The notes: generated by a model from the letters alone, not told the origin. Shown: positions 1-9,302, numbered from the stretch's first letter. The stretch: 64,000 bases of DNA from Streptomyces sp. NA02950 (GCF_013364155.1 NZ_CP054916.1:5577001-5641000); one strand, 5' to 3'. Program-made: numbers and translations.

Positions 1-1
1 G

Positions 2-931
2 TCGCTCCGGGAGCTCGCCCGCGTCGTCCAGACCTCCGAAGTGACCGTCCGGCGTGATGTGCGGGCGCTGGAGGCAGAAGGACTGCTCGACCGCCGGCAC
101 GGCGGTGCGGTGCTGCCGGGCGGTTTCACCAGGGAGTCCGGCTTCCCGCAGAAATCCCATCTAGCGACCGCGGAGAAGACGGCGATCGCCGATCTCGCGG
201 CCGGTTTCGTCGACGAGGGCGAGGCCGTCGTGGTCGGCGCCGGTACGACCACGCAGGAGCTGGCCCGCCGGCTCGCGCGGGTCCCGGGGCTGACCGTGGT
301 CACCAATTCCCTGCTGGTCGCACAGGCGTTGGCGCATGCCAACCGGGTCGAGGTCGTGATGACCGGCGGCACCCTGCGCGGCTCCAACTACGCCCTGGTC
401 GGCAGCGGTGCCGAGCAGTCCCTGCAAGGACTGCGGGTCTCGCGCGCCTTTCTCTCCGGCAGTGGGCTGACGGCCGAGCGCGGGCTGTCCACCTCCAACA
501 TGCTCTCGGCCAGCGTGGACCGGGCCCTGGTCCAGGCCGCGGCGGAGGTGGTGGTGCTCGCCGACCACACCAAGCTGGGCACCGACACCATGTTCCAGAC
601 GGTGCCCACCGATGTGATCACGCGACTGGTCACCGATGAGCCGCCCGCCCATGACGACCGGGCGCTGACCGAGCTCCAGGCCCTGGCCGACCAGGGGGTG
701 CAGATCTCCGTGGCCGGGCCGGGCGCGGGCGCGGGCTCGGGCGGTGAGGGCGGTGGCCCGGGGCGCCAGGGGCGGCTGGGCCATCCACCCAGAGCCGGTG
801 AGGACGGGCTGCCGCTGCCCGGTCCGCGCCGCAACCACCCGCATCCGCCCAGCCCCCAGCTGCGCAGCGCGGTGCCGCTGTCGGAGCAGCAGCCGGGCCG
901 GGTGGCGGACCTGGCGCCGCGCCGCCGCTGA
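2..931 (+). CDS. DeoR/GlpR-family transcriptional regulator (5' end outside window)
   Basis: The reading frame is open from base 2, so the start lies upstream. The visible part (309 aa) begins inside the DeoR winged helix-turn-helix: the helix containing SEVTVRRDVRALEAEGLL is the family signature. It is followed by a DeoRC sugar-phosphate sensor domain (about residues 60-225) with the typical GAGTTTQELARRL and ADHTKLGTDT blocks. Proteins of this family usually repress sugar or polyol catabolic operons and are released by a phosphorylated sugar. The last 80 or so residues are Gly/Pro/Arg-rich, longer than usual and probably disordered. The target genes are not in the window. Confidence 0.88.
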   Translation, partial: SLRELARVVQTSEVTVRRDVRALEAEGLLDRRHGGAVLPGGFTRESGFPQKSHLATAEKTAIADLAAGFVDEGEAVVVGAGTTTQELARRLARVPGLTVVTNSLLVAQALAHANRVEVVMTGGTLRGSNYALVGSGAEQSLQGLRVSRAFLSGSGLTAERGLSTSNMLSASVDRALVQAAAEVVVLADHTKLGTDTMFQTVPTDVITRLVTDEPPAHDDRALTELQALADQGVQISVAGPGAGAGSGGEGGGPGRQGRLGHPPRAGEDGLPLPGPRRNHPHPPSPQLRSAVPLSEQQPGRVADLAPRRR

Positions 932-1007
932 CAGGGCGTGCGGTCGCGGGAAGCGGCCGTCGGGCCGGTGGGGCCGTGCGGTCGGTGGACCGTGTCGTGG
1001 GGCCCGT

Positions 1008-1601
1008 TCAGCGGGCCTTGAGACCGGTGAGGGTCAGGGCCAGCAGCCGGTCGGCCAGCTCCGGGTCGTCCGGCGACTGCTCCACGGCCAGGGCGATCGC
1101 ATTGGTCAGCTGCATCAGGTCGGCGATCACCACATCGGACCGCACGGCCCCGGCCTGCTGTGCGCGGGCGAGCAGCTCGCTGCCCGCCTCGCGCAGCGGC
1201 AGACCACACCCCCGGGACAGCTCCGAGCTCTCGTCCGCCGAGCACGCCATCAGGGCCTGGGCGAGCCCGCGGTAGGTGCTTGCGTGGTGGACCAGCGCAC
1301 GCAGCCAGTCGACCAGCGCACGGCACGGCTGCGGGGCCTTGGCCAGCTCCCGGGAGTGCGCCAGCAGGGCGCACATCTCGCCCTGGAAGACGGCGCCCAT
1401 CAGCGCCGTGCGATGGGGGAAGTGGCGGTAGAGGGTGCCGATGCCGACGCCCGCGCGGCGCGCGATGTCCTCCAGCGAGGCGTCCGTGCCGTGCTGGGTG
1501 AAGGCCGTACGGGCCTCCGCCAGCAGCCGCTGGTAGTTGCGGCGCGCGTCGGCGCGCATGGGGCGCGGTGGCGTCTGCGCCGTGGCTGTCTCGATCGCCA
1601 T
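1008..1601 (-). CDS. TetR/AcrR-family transcriptional regulator
   Basis: A 197-aa one-component repressor. Residues about 20-65 form the TetR helix-turn-helix (SLEDIARRAGVGIGTLYRHF is the diagnostic core). The rest is an all-helical ligand-binding and dimerisation domain similar to those of the Streptomyces TetR proteins with a C-terminal SBP-type domain. I chose the ATG at 1601 because the alignable region begins shortly after it; an upstream extension is possible but Arg/Pro-rich and unlikely. It is divergent from the lipoprotein gene at 1922. A perfect 12-bp palindrome at 1653-1664 may be its own operator. The ligand is unknown. Confidence 0.87.
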   Translation of the reverse strand: MAIETATAQTPPRPMRADARRNYQRLLAEARTAFTQHGTDASLEDIARRAGVGIGTLYRHFPHRTALMGAVFQGEMCALLAHSRELAKAPQPCRALVDWLRALVHHASTYRGLAQALMACSADESSELSRGCGLPLREAGSELLARAQQAGAVRSDVVIADLMQLTNAIALAVEQSPDDPELADRLLALTLTGLKAR

Positions 1602-1921
1602 CGCGGTCCTCCCTGCCGTGCCCGGCCGTACCTGCCTGTAGGTCAAGCATGCCATCACGTGATGAGGTGGCGGTCCGGGTCGCCTGGTCGGAGCCCGAAG
1701 GGAAGACAACGCCCCTGCCGGGCAGCGCGGTTCACGCGTGGCCCGTCCGACAGGGCGCAAGCGCCGTGCGCGGCGTTCACTGGGGCGGTGGCGCGGGCGA
1801 CAGCGGTGCGTTAGCAACGTGTTAGCGGAACGACAGCCGTCGTCGGCACGCTATGAGGCACACGCCGAGCGAAAACCACGCCGGGCCAAGACCGTTCCAC
1901 TTCACGAAGAAGGTTCTCGAC
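1602..1921. promoter_or_regulatory. Divergent intergenic region with palindrome CATCACGTGATG (1653-1664)
   Basis: A 320-bp gap between the TetR gene and a lipoprotein gene, with no convincing gene of its own. It contains the perfect 12-bp palindrome CATCACGTGATG, centred about 57 bp upstream of the TetR start. That is the size, symmetry and position expected of a TetR autoregulatory operator. Assigning it to this regulator is inference. Confidence 0.4.
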
Positions 1922-2641
1922 ATGCGCACTCTCCGCACCCGAGTCCGTACCATCGCCAGTGCGGGGCTGCTGGTGACCGCCGCTCTTCTGGCCACCGCCT
2001 GCCAGCCCGAGGACGCGGTAAGTGCTGGTGACTCCTCGTCCTCCGCCCCGGCCGCGTCCGACAAGGACACCACATCCGGTTCGCCCGCCGCGGGCAACGG
2101 CACCGCCAAGGCCTCCGGCTCAGCGGGCAACGGCACCGCCAAGGCCTCCGGCTCAGCGGGCACGGGGACCGAGAACGGCCAGGGCTCCGGCTTTGACACG
2201 GACGGCGACGGCGTGCGGGAGCCGGTCCAGGAGAACACCTGCGTCGCCGACGACCTTTCCTGGAACGTCAGGGAGGAGTCGCAGGCCGGCGGGTACTTCC
2301 TCATCAGCGCGACGGCCAAGGAAGGCACCGCCTGCACGCTGCCCGGCGATCTCCCCGGGGTGGCCTTCGGGTCCAACGGCATCGAGGCGGAGAGCGCGGA
2401 GCAGGCCGTAGGCGAGCCGATCGAGATGGAGGCGGGGAAGACCGTCTACGCCGGGGTGAACCCGAAGACCACCGACGGCAACGGTGGCACGGAATTCGAC
2501 AGCATGATCCTCGCCATCGGCGACGACGACCCGAACCCGGCCCAGCTGTCGATCTCCGCCACCACCGTCGACGAGCCGATCGTCACCAACTGGCACACCA
2601 CTGACACGGATGTCGTTCCCGGCGACGGAGTGGATGAGTAG
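1922..2641 (+). CDS. Secreted lipoprotein with DUF4232 domain
   Basis: A 239-aa lipoprotein. A signal peptide ends in the lipobox LLATAC, so Cys about 25 should be lipidated and the protein anchored outside the membrane. Residues about 30-85 are a Ser/Ala/Gly/Thr linker containing two perfect 33-bp DNA repeats (unit GNGTAKASGSA). The C-terminal 150 residues match DUF4232: a Cys near the start of the domain (ENTCVADDL) and the block ACTLPGDLPGVAF. The start at 1922 follows a GAAGAAGG-type binding site; the frame extends upstream but without a signal sequence. The function is unknown; DUF4232 lipoproteins are common in Streptomyces. Confidence 0.85.
   Translation: MRTLRTRVRTIASAGLLVTAALLATACQPEDAVSAGDSSSSAPAASDKDTTSGSPAAGNGTAKASGSAGNGTAKASGSAGTGTENGQGSGFDTDGDGVREPVQENTCVADDLSWNVREESQAGGYFLISATAKEGTACTLPGDLPGVAFGSNGIEAESAEQAVGEPIEMEAGKTVYAGVNPKTTDGNGGTEFDSMILAIGDDDPNPAQLSISATTVDEPIVTNWHTTDTDVVPGDGVDE
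2090..2155. repeat. Two perfect tandem copies of a 33-bp unit
   Basis: Copies lie at 2090-2122 and 2123-2155, identical over 33 bp and in frame, giving two copies of GNGTAKASGSA in the lipoprotein linker. A partial third copy (GCGGGCAC) follows. The identity at silent positions points to a recent duplication. Confidence 0.9.
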
Positions 2642-2650
2642 GACACCGGA

Positions 2651-2692
2651 CGGCCCCCCTCGCGGTGAACACCACAGCCGCGAGGCGGGCCG
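2651..2692. terminator. Hairpin downstream of the DUF4232 lipoprotein
   Basis: 15-bp arms at 2651-2665 and 2678-2692 with one mismatch, 10 bases after the stop codon. No T-run follows, as is usual in Streptomyces. Confidence 0.6.
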
Positions 2693-2759
2693 TCTCGTCC
2701 CGACCATGACGCGGACGAGCAGCAGGCCCATCCCGCGTCACTGACGGCCGCTGACACAT

Positions 2760-2805
2760 AGCGTCGCGGGCCCCAGCCGGAACACCGGCCAGGGCCCGCG
2801 ACGCT
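2760..2805. terminator. Bidirectional terminator between lipoprotein gene and accA2
   Basis: Perfect 14-bp arms (2760-2773 and 2792-2805) with an 18-base loop, 12 bases past the accA2 stop codon. It lies between two convergent genes and probably serves both. Confidence 0.75.
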
Positions 2806-2817
2806 GTTGGCGCGGCG

Positions 2818-4569
2818 TCAGTCCTTGATCTCGCAGATGACCGCGCCCGAGGTGAGGGAGGCGCCGACCTCGGCGCTGAGGCCCTTGATGGTGCCCGCCC
2901 GGTGGGCGTTGAGGGGCTGCTCCATCTTCATGGCCTCCAGGACCACCACGAGGTCGCCCTCGGCCACCGTGTCGCCCTCGGCGACGGCGACCTTGACGAT
3001 CGTGCCCTGCATCGGAGAGGCCAGCGCGTCGCCGGACGCCGCCGAGCCCGACTTCTTCGACGCCTTGCGCTTCGGCTTCTTCGCACCGGCGGCCGCCGGA
3101 GCCGACGCCACGCCCAGGGACGCGGGCAGCGACACCTCCAGCCGCTTGCCGCCGACCTCGACGACGACGGTCTCGCGGGCGCCGGTCTCCTCGGCCTCGT
3201 CGGCGCCGGTGGGGGTGTACGGGGCGATGGTGTTGTGGAACTCGGTCTCGATCCAGCGGGTGTGGACCGTGAACGGGTCACTGGTGAAGGCCGGGTCCGT
3301 GACGGCGGCCTGGTGGAAGGGGATGGCGGTGGCCATGCCCTCGACCTGGAACTCGGCCAGCGCACGGGCGGCCCGCTGGAGGGCCTGGGTGCGGGTGGCG
3401 CCGGTGACGATCAGCTTGGCCAGCAGCGAGTCCCACGCCGGGCCGATCACACTGCCGGACTCCACGCCCGCGTCCAGGCGTACGCCGGGGCCGGTGGGCG
3501 GGGTGAAGGTGGTGACGGTGCCGGGGGCGGGCAGGAAGTTGCGGCCCGGGTCCTCGCCGTTGATGCGGAACTCGAAGGAGTGGCCGCGCACCGCCGGGTC
3601 GTCGTAGCCGATGGCTTCGCCGTCGGCGATCCGGAACATCTCGCGGACCAGGTCGATCCCGGTGACCTCCTCGGTGACCGGGTGTTCGACCTGGAGCCGG
3701 GTGTTGACCTCCAGGAAGGAGATCGTGCCGTCGTTGCCGACCAGGAACTCCACCGTTCCCGCGCCCACGTACCCGGCTTCCTTCAGGATGGCCTTCGACG
3801 CGGCGTACAGCTCGGCGTTCTGTTCCTGGCTCAGGAACGGCGCCGGGGCCTCCTCGACCAGCTTCTGGTGGCGGCGCTGGAGGGAGCAGTCACGGGTGGA
3901 GACCACCACCACGTTGCCGTGGGTGTCGGCCAGGCACTGGGTCTCCACATGGCGGGGCTTGTCGAGGTAGCGCTCGACGAAGCACTCGCCCCGGCCGAAG
4001 GCGGCCACGGCCTCGCGGACGGCGGAGTCGTAGAGTTCGGGGACCTCTTCCAGGGTGCGGGCGACCTTCAGACCGCGTCCGCCGCCGCCGAAGGCCGCCT
4101 TGATCGCGATGGGCAGGCCGTGTTCGCGGGCGAAGTCCAGGACCTCTTCGGCGCCGCTCACGGGGTCGGGGGTGCCCGCGACGAGGGGGGCGCCGGCGCG
4201 CTGGGCGATGTGGCGGGCGGCGACCTTGTCGCCCAGGTCGCGGATGGCCTGCGGGGGCGGGCCGATCCAGGTCAGCCCGGCGTCCAGGACGGCCTGGGCG
4301 AAGTCGGCGTTCTCGGAGAGGAATCCGTAGCCGGGATGGATGGCGTCCGCGCCGGACTCGGCCGCGGCGGCCAGGACTTTGGCCTGGTCCAGATAGCTGG
4401 CCGCCGGGGTGTCACCGCCCAGCGCGTAGGCTTCGTCGGCCGCGCGCACATGCACAGCGTCCCGGTCCGGATCGGCGTAGACGGCCACGCTCGCGATCCC
4501 GGCATCCCGACAGGCACGGGCAACACGGACAGCGATCTCGCCACGATTGGCGATGAGCACCTTGCGCAC
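2818..4569 (-). CDS. accA2: Acetyl/propionyl-CoA carboxylase alpha chain (biotin carboxylase + biotin carrier)
   Basis: A 583-aa biotin-dependent carboxylase subunit. The N-terminus ([19 protein letters not shown]) is the biotin-carboxylase fold. The ATP-grasp glycine loop ([12 protein letters not shown]) and the [14 protein letters not shown] active-site strand are intact. The C-terminal 75 residues form the biotin carrier domain with biotinyl-lysine motif EAMKMEQPL. It supplies CO2-biotin to the beta subunit (pccB at 6630) to make malonyl- or methylmalonyl-CoA. The start is a GTG at 4569 preceded by AAGGAGG at 8 bases. The position near maf, accE, pccB and birA matches the S. coelicolor accA2-pccB-birA neighbourhood as I recall it. 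Confidence 0.93.
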   Translation of the reverse strand: MRKVLIANRGEIAVRVARACRDAGIASVAVYADPDRDAVHVRAADEAYALGGDTPAASYLDQAKVLAAAAESGADAIHPGYGFLSENADFAQAVLDAGLTWIGPPPQAIRDLGDKVAARHIAQRAGAPLVAGTPDPVSGAEEVLDFAREHGLPIAIKAAFGGGGRGLKVARTLEEVPELYDSAVREAVAAFGRGECFVERYLDKPRHVETQCLADTHGNVVVVSTRDCSLQRRHQKLVEEAPAPFLSQEQNAELYAASKAILKEAGYVGAGTVEFLVGNDGTISFLEVNTRLQVEHPVTEEVTGIDLVREMFRIADGEAIGYDDPAVRGHSFEFRINGEDPGRNFLPAPGTVTTFTPPTGPGVRLDAGVESGSVIGPAWDSLLAKLIVTGATRTQALQRAARALAEFQVEGMATAIPFHQAAVTDPAFTSDPFTVHTRWIETEFHNTIAPYTPTGADEAEETGARETVVVEVGGKRLEVSLPASLGVASAPAAAGAKKPKRKASKKSGSAASGDALASPMQGTIVKVAVAEGDTVAEGDLVVVLEAMKMEQPLNAHRAGTIKGLSAEVGASLTSGAVICEIKD

Positions 4570-4936
4570 GATGACTCCCTCCTTGAAACAAGCCGAGTTT
4601 AGGTACTGACCACACCTCGCGCCGAGAAGACCCCGGGGGTGAGCTTGACCACACGGAGCGTTAACCCGGGCGCGAACAGGAAGCCAAATCCCCCGTCGAT
4701 CCACGGTACGCCCGGTTTTCGGGGCCGCGGCGCGGTCCCTGATGTGGGCTAGATCTCTGTCCCGCCGTGCTGCGGCGCTTCGGCTTTCTTTGTGGAATCC
4801 CTACGAACGAGCGGCGGAAACTTTGCCGCGTCGTCGCGCTCGTCCGCGCCGTGGACGCCGCCTGCTGCACACCCCTTGTCGGCCGTGCTTACCCGTTAGT
4901 AGCGTTCACGCCATCGAACGGAAGAGGGTGGGCGGG
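4570..4936. other. Intergenic region upstream of accA2 and a membrane-protein gene
   Basis: A 367-bp divergent gap. I see no gene, RNA or strong repeat in it. It must hold the accA2 promoter (on the minus strand) and that of the following membrane-protein gene. An open frame runs through part of it ahead of the latter gene but has Arg-rich, non-coding character. Confidence 0.5.
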
Positions 4937-5386
4937 GTGGCACGCAGACCAGTGGCCGCGATAGCGGCTGTGACGCTGATGCTGGAAGCGGCCGGAATAG
5001 CGCTGCTGAACTGGATCCTGGGCCTGGTCGTGGACCGGCAGCAGATGTCCATGGGCGGGCTCGACACGGACGCGATGTCCGTGGGCACCTGGGTCGCGGG
5101 CGGTGTCTTCGGCCTCTATCTGCTGCTCTGCGGTGTGGTGCTGCTGCGGGTCGCGGTGCGCGACCGCGCGCCCGGCCGCTTCGGTCGCATTCTGCTCATC
5201 ACCTGTGCCGTGGTGCACGGGCTGTTGGGCGCCTTCTCGGTCGGTCTGGTCGGCTGGCCCGCGTTCGGCTTCATGATGGTGGTGCTGGGGCTGATCGTGC
5301 TCACGCTGCTGGCGTACGGGCCGGAGGAGGACGCCGCGCCCGCCGAGTCCGCGGGCAACGGCCAGGACGCCCCCAGCCCCGCCTAG
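4937..5386 (+). CDS. Small integral membrane protein of unknown function
   Basis: A 149-aa protein with four predicted transmembrane helices: about residues 5-30, 53-75, 85-105 and 112-133. A short charged cytoplasmic tail rich in Glu/Ala follows. I do not recognise a named family. The start chosen is the GTG at 4937, 9 bases after GAAGAGG; a GTG at 4928 is an alternative. It sits between accA2 and maf, the place of a conserved hypothetical membrane protein in related genomes, and is followed by a convergent terminator. Confidence 0.7.
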   Translation: MARRPVAAIAAVTLMLEAAGIALLNWILGLVVDRQQMSMGGLDTDAMSVGTWVAGGVFGLYLLLCGVVLLRVAVRDRAPGRFGRILLITCAVVHGLLGAFSVGLVGWPAFGFMMVVLGLIVLTLLAYGPEEDAAPAESAGNGQDAPSPA

Positions 5387-5475
5387 CGCTCCGCGGAAGA
5401 GCCGCGAGGTTCCGTCTCCGTCCGCGCCCGCGCCGTGGCTGGTCGCGCCCACGCGGCGGAGCCGCACATCGGCAC

Positions 5476-5503
5476 GGTCCCGCGCCCCGTCGGGGCGCGA
5501 CCG
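5476..5503. terminator. Terminator between the membrane protein gene and maf
   Basis: The core inverted repeat CGCGCCCC/GGGGCGCG lies at 5481-5499, extended by CGGT/ACCG at the outside. It lies between two convergent genes. Confidence 0.5.
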
Positions 5504-5518
5504 CACCACACCGGCCGG

Positions 5519-6124
5519 TCAGCCGGTCCAGAGGTCGGTGATGCCCACGCCGACCTCGGCCAGCAGCCGCCGCAGCAGCGGCAGGGACAGCCCGATCACA
5601 TTGCCCGCGTCGCCCTCGATGGAGTCGATGAACGGCGCAGAACGGCCGTCGAGCGTGAACGCGCCCGCCACATGCAGGGGTTCACCGCTGGCGACGTACG
5701 CCGCGACCTCGGCGTCGCTCGGCTCGCCGAACCGGACGGTGGTGGCGGCGGTGGCCGCGGTGCGCTGTCCGCTCGCCGTGTCGATCACACAGTGGCCGGT
5801 CCGCAGCACCCCCGCCCGGCCGCGCATCGCCTTCCAGCGGGCAGTGGCCTCCTCGGCGTCCGCGGGCTTGCCCAGCGCCTGACCGTCCAGCTCCAGCACC
5901 GAGTCACAGCCGACCACCAGCGCCCCGGCCGCCTCCGGAAGGGCCGCCACCGCGTCCGCCTTGGCCTCCGCCAGCACCCGGGCCAGTTCGGCGGGGGTGC
6001 CCGCGCTCAGCGCGTCCTCGTCCACCCCGCTGACGATCACCTTCGGCGCCAACCCGGCCTGGCGCAGCAGCCCGAGCCGGGCGGGGGAGGCGGACGCGAG
6101 AACGAGGGTGCGCTGTGCGGTCAT
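5519..6124 (-). CDS. maf: Maf family nucleoside-triphosphate pyrophosphatase
   Basis: A 201-aa protein that hydrolyses non-canonical or modified nucleoside triphosphates to monophosphates. The N-terminus carries the Maf substrate-binding signature [12 protein letters not shown]. The catalytic region has [22 protein letters not shown], in which the Asp after Cys is the conserved acidic residue and GKP is invariant. Length is normal for the family. The start is ATG 6124, since translation from further upstream would add an unrelated Pro/Arg-rich stretch. It lies 55 bases downstream of mmpB on the same strand and is probably cotranscribed with it. Confidence 0.9.
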   Translation of the reverse strand: MTAQRTLVLASASPARLGLLRQAGLAPKVIVSGVDEDALSAGTPAELARVLAEAKADAVAALPEAAGALVVGCDSVLELDGQALGKPADAEEATARWKAMRGRAGVLRTGHCVIDTASGQRTAATAATTVRFGEPSDAEVAAYVASGEPLHVAGAFTLDGRSAPFIDSIEGDAGNVIGLSLPLLRRLLAEVGVGITDLWTG

Positions 6125-6179
6125 GCGCACCAGAGTAGGCCGTCCCGCCACCGGGCCGCCGGGGGCCGCCGGGGACCGG

Positions 6180-6311
6180 TCAGGGCCGCAGCGCCAGGAC
6201 ACACATCGCGATCATCACGGCGATCGCCAGAACGGCACGGGCGCGCCGGAGCATGGCCTGCGCCCGCCGCAGCTCCTCGGGCGGCTCCTCGGGCGGATCG
6301 GACCACAGCAT
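6180..6311 (-). CDS. mmpB: Morphogenic membrane protein MmpB (43 aa)
   Basis: A 43-aa protein. It starts [20 protein letters not shown], an acidic, Pro/Glu-rich cytoplasmic segment. One transmembrane helix follows (about residues 26-40, [16 protein letters not shown]). The sequence and its place between maf and the acyl-CoA carboxylase epsilon gene match the small Streptomyces protein annotated as morphogenic membrane protein MmpB, linked to sporulation-related growth. The gene starts 25 bases after a 38-bp perfect palindrome that should end most accE transcripts, so it may have its own promoter or depend on read-through. Confidence 0.75.
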   Translation of the reverse strand: MLWSDPPEEPPEELRRAQAMLRRARAVLAIAVMIAMCVLALRP

Positions 6312-6335
6312 GCTCTCGATACTGGAGCGCGGAAC

Positions 6336-6373
6336 GCCGCCGCGCCTGAGTACGCGTACTCAGGCGCGGCGGC
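6336..6373. terminator. 38-bp perfect palindrome between accE and mmpB
   Basis: Two 19-base arms with no unpaired centre (axis at TACG/CGTA), 35 bases after the accE stop codon and 25 bases before the mmpB start. It is very stable and works in both directions; the likely role is to end the pccB-accE transcript. Confidence 0.75.
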
Positions 6374-6408
6374 ACGCGGACACTATGTCCGGTGGCCCGG
6401 CGGCTCGG

Positions 6409-6615
6409 TCAGGCCGGCCAGTACGTCGTGCGCCATGCCTTGGGGCCGGGGTGCGGCATCCGGCGGCTGGGGATGGTGCGGGCCGGATCGGACCACTCCT
6501 CCGGTGCGCCTTCGCCCTGCGCGACAGCCGCGGCGGCCGCCGCGCGCGCTTGGACCACCGCGAGTGCGGCGGCCAACTCCTCTGGGGTGGGATTGCCCCG
6601 GACGATTCGGATCAT
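6409..6615 (-). CDS. accE: Acyl-CoA carboxylase epsilon subunit
   Basis: A 68-aa protein. The first half, MIRIVRGNPTPEELAAALAV, is the conserved signature of the small epsilon subunit found only in actinobacterial acyl-CoA carboxylases. It binds the beta subunit and raises the activity of the alpha-beta complex. A poly-Ala stretch follows, then the usual C-terminal end with WSDP and a terminal TYWPA. The gene begins 14 bases after the stop of pccB, so the two are translationally linked in one operon. Confidence 0.93.
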   Translation of the reverse strand: MIRIVRGNPTPEELAAALAVVQARAAAAAAVAQGEGAPEEWSDPARTIPSRRMPHPGPKAWRTTYWPA

Positions 6616-6629
6616 GGAAACAGCCCTTC

Positions 6630-8225
6630 CTACAGGGGGATGTTGCCGTGCTTCTTCGGGGGCAGCGACTCGCGCTTGTTCCGCAGGGTGCGCAGGCCCC
6701 GGACGATGTGGCGGCGGGTCTCCGACGGGATGATGACCGCGTCGACATAGCCGCGCTCGGCCGCGATGTACGGGTTGAGGAGGGTGTCCTCGTAGTCGGC
6801 GATCAGCTCGGTGCGGGTGGCCTCCGGGTCGTCCGCGGCGGCGATGGTGCGCCGGTGCAGGATGTTGACCGCGCCCTGGGCGCCCATGACCGCGATCTGC
6901 GCGGTCGGCCAGGCCAGATTGAGGTCCGCGCCCAGGTGCTTGGAGCCCATCACGTCGTAGGCGCCGCCGAAGGCCTTGCGGGTGATCACGGTGATCAGCG
7001 GGACGGTGGCCTCGGCGTAGGCGTAGATCAGCTTGGCGCCGCGCCGGATGATGCCGTTGTACTCCTGCTCGACACCCGGCAGGAAGCCCGGCACGTCCAC
7101 GAAGGTCAGCACCGGCACGTTGAACGCGTCGCAGGTGCGCACGAAGCGCGCGGCCTTCTCCGAGGCGTCGATGTCCAGACACCCGGCGAACTGCATCGGC
7201 TGGTTGGCCACGATGCCCACCGGGTGGCCCTCGACCCGGCCGAAGCCGGTGATGATGTTCGGCGCGAAGAGCGGCTGCGTCTCCAGGAACTCGTTGTCGT
7301 CGAGGACGTGCTCGATCGCCCTGTGCATGTCGTACGGCTGGTTCGCCGAGTCCGGGATGAGCGTGTCCAGCTCCCGGTCCTCGTCGCTGACCTCGAGGTC
7401 GGCCTCGTCGGGGAAGGCCGGGGGCTCGGAGAGGTTGTTGGACGGCAGGTACGACAGCAGCGTCTTGACGTACTCGATGGCGTCCTTCTCGTCACCGCCC
7501 ATGTAGTGCGCCACCCCGGAGGTGGTGTTGTGGGTGCGGGCGCCACCCAGGTCCTCGAAGCCCACGTCCTCACCGGTGACCGTCTTGATCACGTCCGGTC
7601 CGGTGATGAACATGTGCGAGGTCTGGTCCACCATCACCGTGAAGTCGGTGATCGCGGGGGAGTAGACCGCACCGCCGGCGCACGGGCCGACGATCAGGCT
7701 GATCTGCGGGATCACCCCGGAGGCGTGCACATTGCGGCGGAAGATCTCGGCGAACAGGCCGAGCGCGACCACACCCTCCTGGATCCGGGCGCCACCGCCG
7801 TCGTTGATCCCGACGATGGGGCAGCCGGTCTTCAGCGCGAAGTCCATCACCTTCACGATCTTCTCGCCGTAGACCTCGCCCAGGGAGCCGCCGAAGATCG
7901 TGAAGTCCTGGGAGTAGACGCAGACCGGGCGGCCGTCGACCGTGCCGTAACCGGTGACCACGCCGTCGCCGTAGGGGCGGTTCTTCTCGATCCCGAAGTT
8001 GGTCGAGCGGTGCCGGGCGAACTCGTCGAGCTCGGTGAAGGACCCCTCGTCGAGGAGGAGGTCGATCCGCTCGCGCGCGGTCAGCTTGCCCTTGGCGTGC
8101 TGCTTCTCCACCGCCCGCGCCGAGCCCGCGTGGGTCGCTTCTTCGATGCGGCGTTGCAGGTCCGCGAGCTTCCCCGCGGTGGTGTGACGGTCTGGAATCT
8201 CGGGGGCGATCTCCGGCTCGGACAT
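6630..8225 (-). CDS. pccB: Propionyl-CoA carboxylase beta chain (carboxyltransferase)
   Basis: A 531-aa carboxyltransferase that moves the carboxyl group from biotin to propionyl-CoA, giving methylmalonyl-CoA (and possibly acetyl-CoA to malonyl-CoA). Both crotonase-like halves are present. The N half carries [17 protein letters not shown] and the acyl-CoA oxyanion region [13 protein letters not shown]. The C half has [20 protein letters not shown] and [10 protein letters not shown]. Length fits the family exactly. It is cotranscribed with accE and divergent from birA, the ligase that should biotinylate its AccA2 partner. Acyl preference (propionyl or acetyl) cannot be fixed from sequence alone. 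Confidence 0.94.
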   Translation of the reverse strand: MSEPEIAPEIPDRHTTAGKLADLQRRIEEATHAGSARAVEKQHAKGKLTARERIDLLLDEGSFTELDEFARHRSTNFGIEKNRPYGDGVVTGYGTVDGRPVCVYSQDFTIFGGSLGEVYGEKIVKVMDFALKTGCPIVGINDGGGARIQEGVVALGLFAEIFRRNVHASGVIPQISLIVGPCAGGAVYSPAITDFTVMVDQTSHMFITGPDVIKTVTGEDVGFEDLGGARTHNTTSGVAHYMGGDEKDAIEYVKTLLSYLPSNNLSEPPAFPDEADLEVSDEDRELDTLIPDSANQPYDMHRAIEHVLDDNEFLETQPLFAPNIITGFGRVEGHPVGIVANQPMQFAGCLDIDASEKAARFVRTCDAFNVPVLTFVDVPGFLPGVEQEYNGIIRRGAKLIYAYAEATVPLITVITRKAFGGAYDVMGSKHLGADLNLAWPTAQIAVMGAQGAVNILHRRTIAAADDPEATRTELIADYEDTLLNPYIAAERGYVDAVIIPSETRRHIVRGLRTLRNKRESLPPKKHGNIPL

Positions 8226-8401
8226 CGGGATGCGGCTCCTGCTCGTCCTGGGGGTTGATTCAGGGGATTCAGCGAACAGACGGGGGGTCGATAGGGGTTT
8301 CGGACCGGTTCGGTGGCTGTTGAGCTGGCTGGGCTACCGGCTCGTAGCGTATCGGCGGGACTGCGTGGTGGCACTGCGTCGTTGGCCACACCTCCTGACC
8401 C

Positions 8402-8414
8402 TAGGCTGGCCCGT
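8402..8414 (+). promoter_or_regulatory. -10-like element immediately upstream of birA (possible leaderless start)
   Basis: TAGGCT (8402-8407) matches the TAnnnT -10 pattern and lies 7 bases before the birA ATG. No Shine-Dalgarno sequence is present. The spacing predicts that transcription starts at or next to the A of the ATG. The -35 region is not clear. Confidence 0.4.
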
Positions 8415-9302
8415 ATGACGCCTTCTGACACCCCGGGGAGCCCGGAAGATCCACACGGCCGCTGGTCCGATCTGGAACGGCCGCCGCTGAGCGCCGCCGC
8501 GCTGCGCCGGGCGCTGGTGCGCCCCGGCGGCCTGTGGACCGCTCTCGACGTGGTGCGGGCGACGGGTTCGACCAACACCGACCTGGTCGCCGAGGCCGCG
8601 GCCGGGGCTCCCGAGGGCACCGTACTGGTCGCCGAGGAGCAGACCGCCGGACGCGGCCGGCTGGACCGCACCTGGACCGCGCCGTCCCGCTCCGGGCTGT
8701 TCTTCTCGGTGCTGCTGCGGCCCGGCGCCGCCGGGGTGACCACCGCGCGCTGGGGGTGGCTGCCGCTGCTCGCCGGGGTCGCCACCGCCGGGGCGCTGAG
8801 CCGTACGGCGGGTGTGGACACCGCCCTGAAGTGGCCGAACGACCTGCTGGTGAAGATCGGCGGCGAGGAGCGGAAATGCGGCGGGATCCTGGCCGAGCGG
8901 GCCGGGGACGCGGTGGTGATCGGGGTCGGCCTGAACGTCACGCTGCGCGCCGAGGAGCTGCCCGTGCCCACCGCCGGGTCGCTGGCCCTGGCGAACGCCG
9001 TCACCACCGACCGCGACCCGCTGCTGCGGGTGGTGCTGCGCTCCATCGAGCAGTGGTACGGCGAATGGCGCCGGTTCGAGGGCGACCCCGGCCCCTGCGG
9101 GCTCCAGGAGGCGTACGCGGGGGGCTGCGCGACCCTGGGCCGCCGGGTCCGGGCGGAGCTGCCGGGCGGCGGGGAGCGGGTCGGCGAGGCGGTCGCGATC
9201 GACGGCGACGGACGGCTGGTGCTGGCGACCGAGGGCGGGGTGCAGGAGCCGGTCTCCGCCGGGGACATCGTGCACCTCCGCTCCGCACCGACGGATGAAT
9301 GA
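8415..9302 (+). CDS. birA: Biotin--[acetyl-CoA-carboxylase] ligase
   Basis: A 295-aa biotin protein ligase that activates biotin with ATP and attaches it to the carrier lysine, here most likely that of AccA2. Key motifs are intact: TGSTNTDL (biotin and substrate binding), the GRGR loop in EQTAGRGRLDRTW, and LKWPNDLLV with the catalytic Lys. The C-terminal SH3-like domain is present (residues about 245-295). It lacks the N-terminal DNA-binding domain of E. coli BirA, so it is an enzyme only (class I). The start is ATG 8415; see the adjacent -10 element for a possible leaderless transcript. Confidence 0.93.
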   Translation: MTPSDTPGSPEDPHGRWSDLERPPLSAAALRRALVRPGGLWTALDVVRATGSTNTDLVAEAAAGAPEGTVLVAEEQTAGRGRLDRTWTAPSRSGLFFSVLLRPGAAGVTTARWGWLPLLAGVATAGALSRTAGVDTALKWPNDLLVKIGGEERKCGGILAERAGDAVVIGVGLNVTLRAEELPVPTAGSLALANAVTTDRDPLLRVVLRSIEQWYGEWRRFEGDPGPCGLQEAYAGGCATLGRRVRAELPGGGERVGEAVAIDGDGRLVLATEGGVQEPVSAGDIVHLRSAPTDE

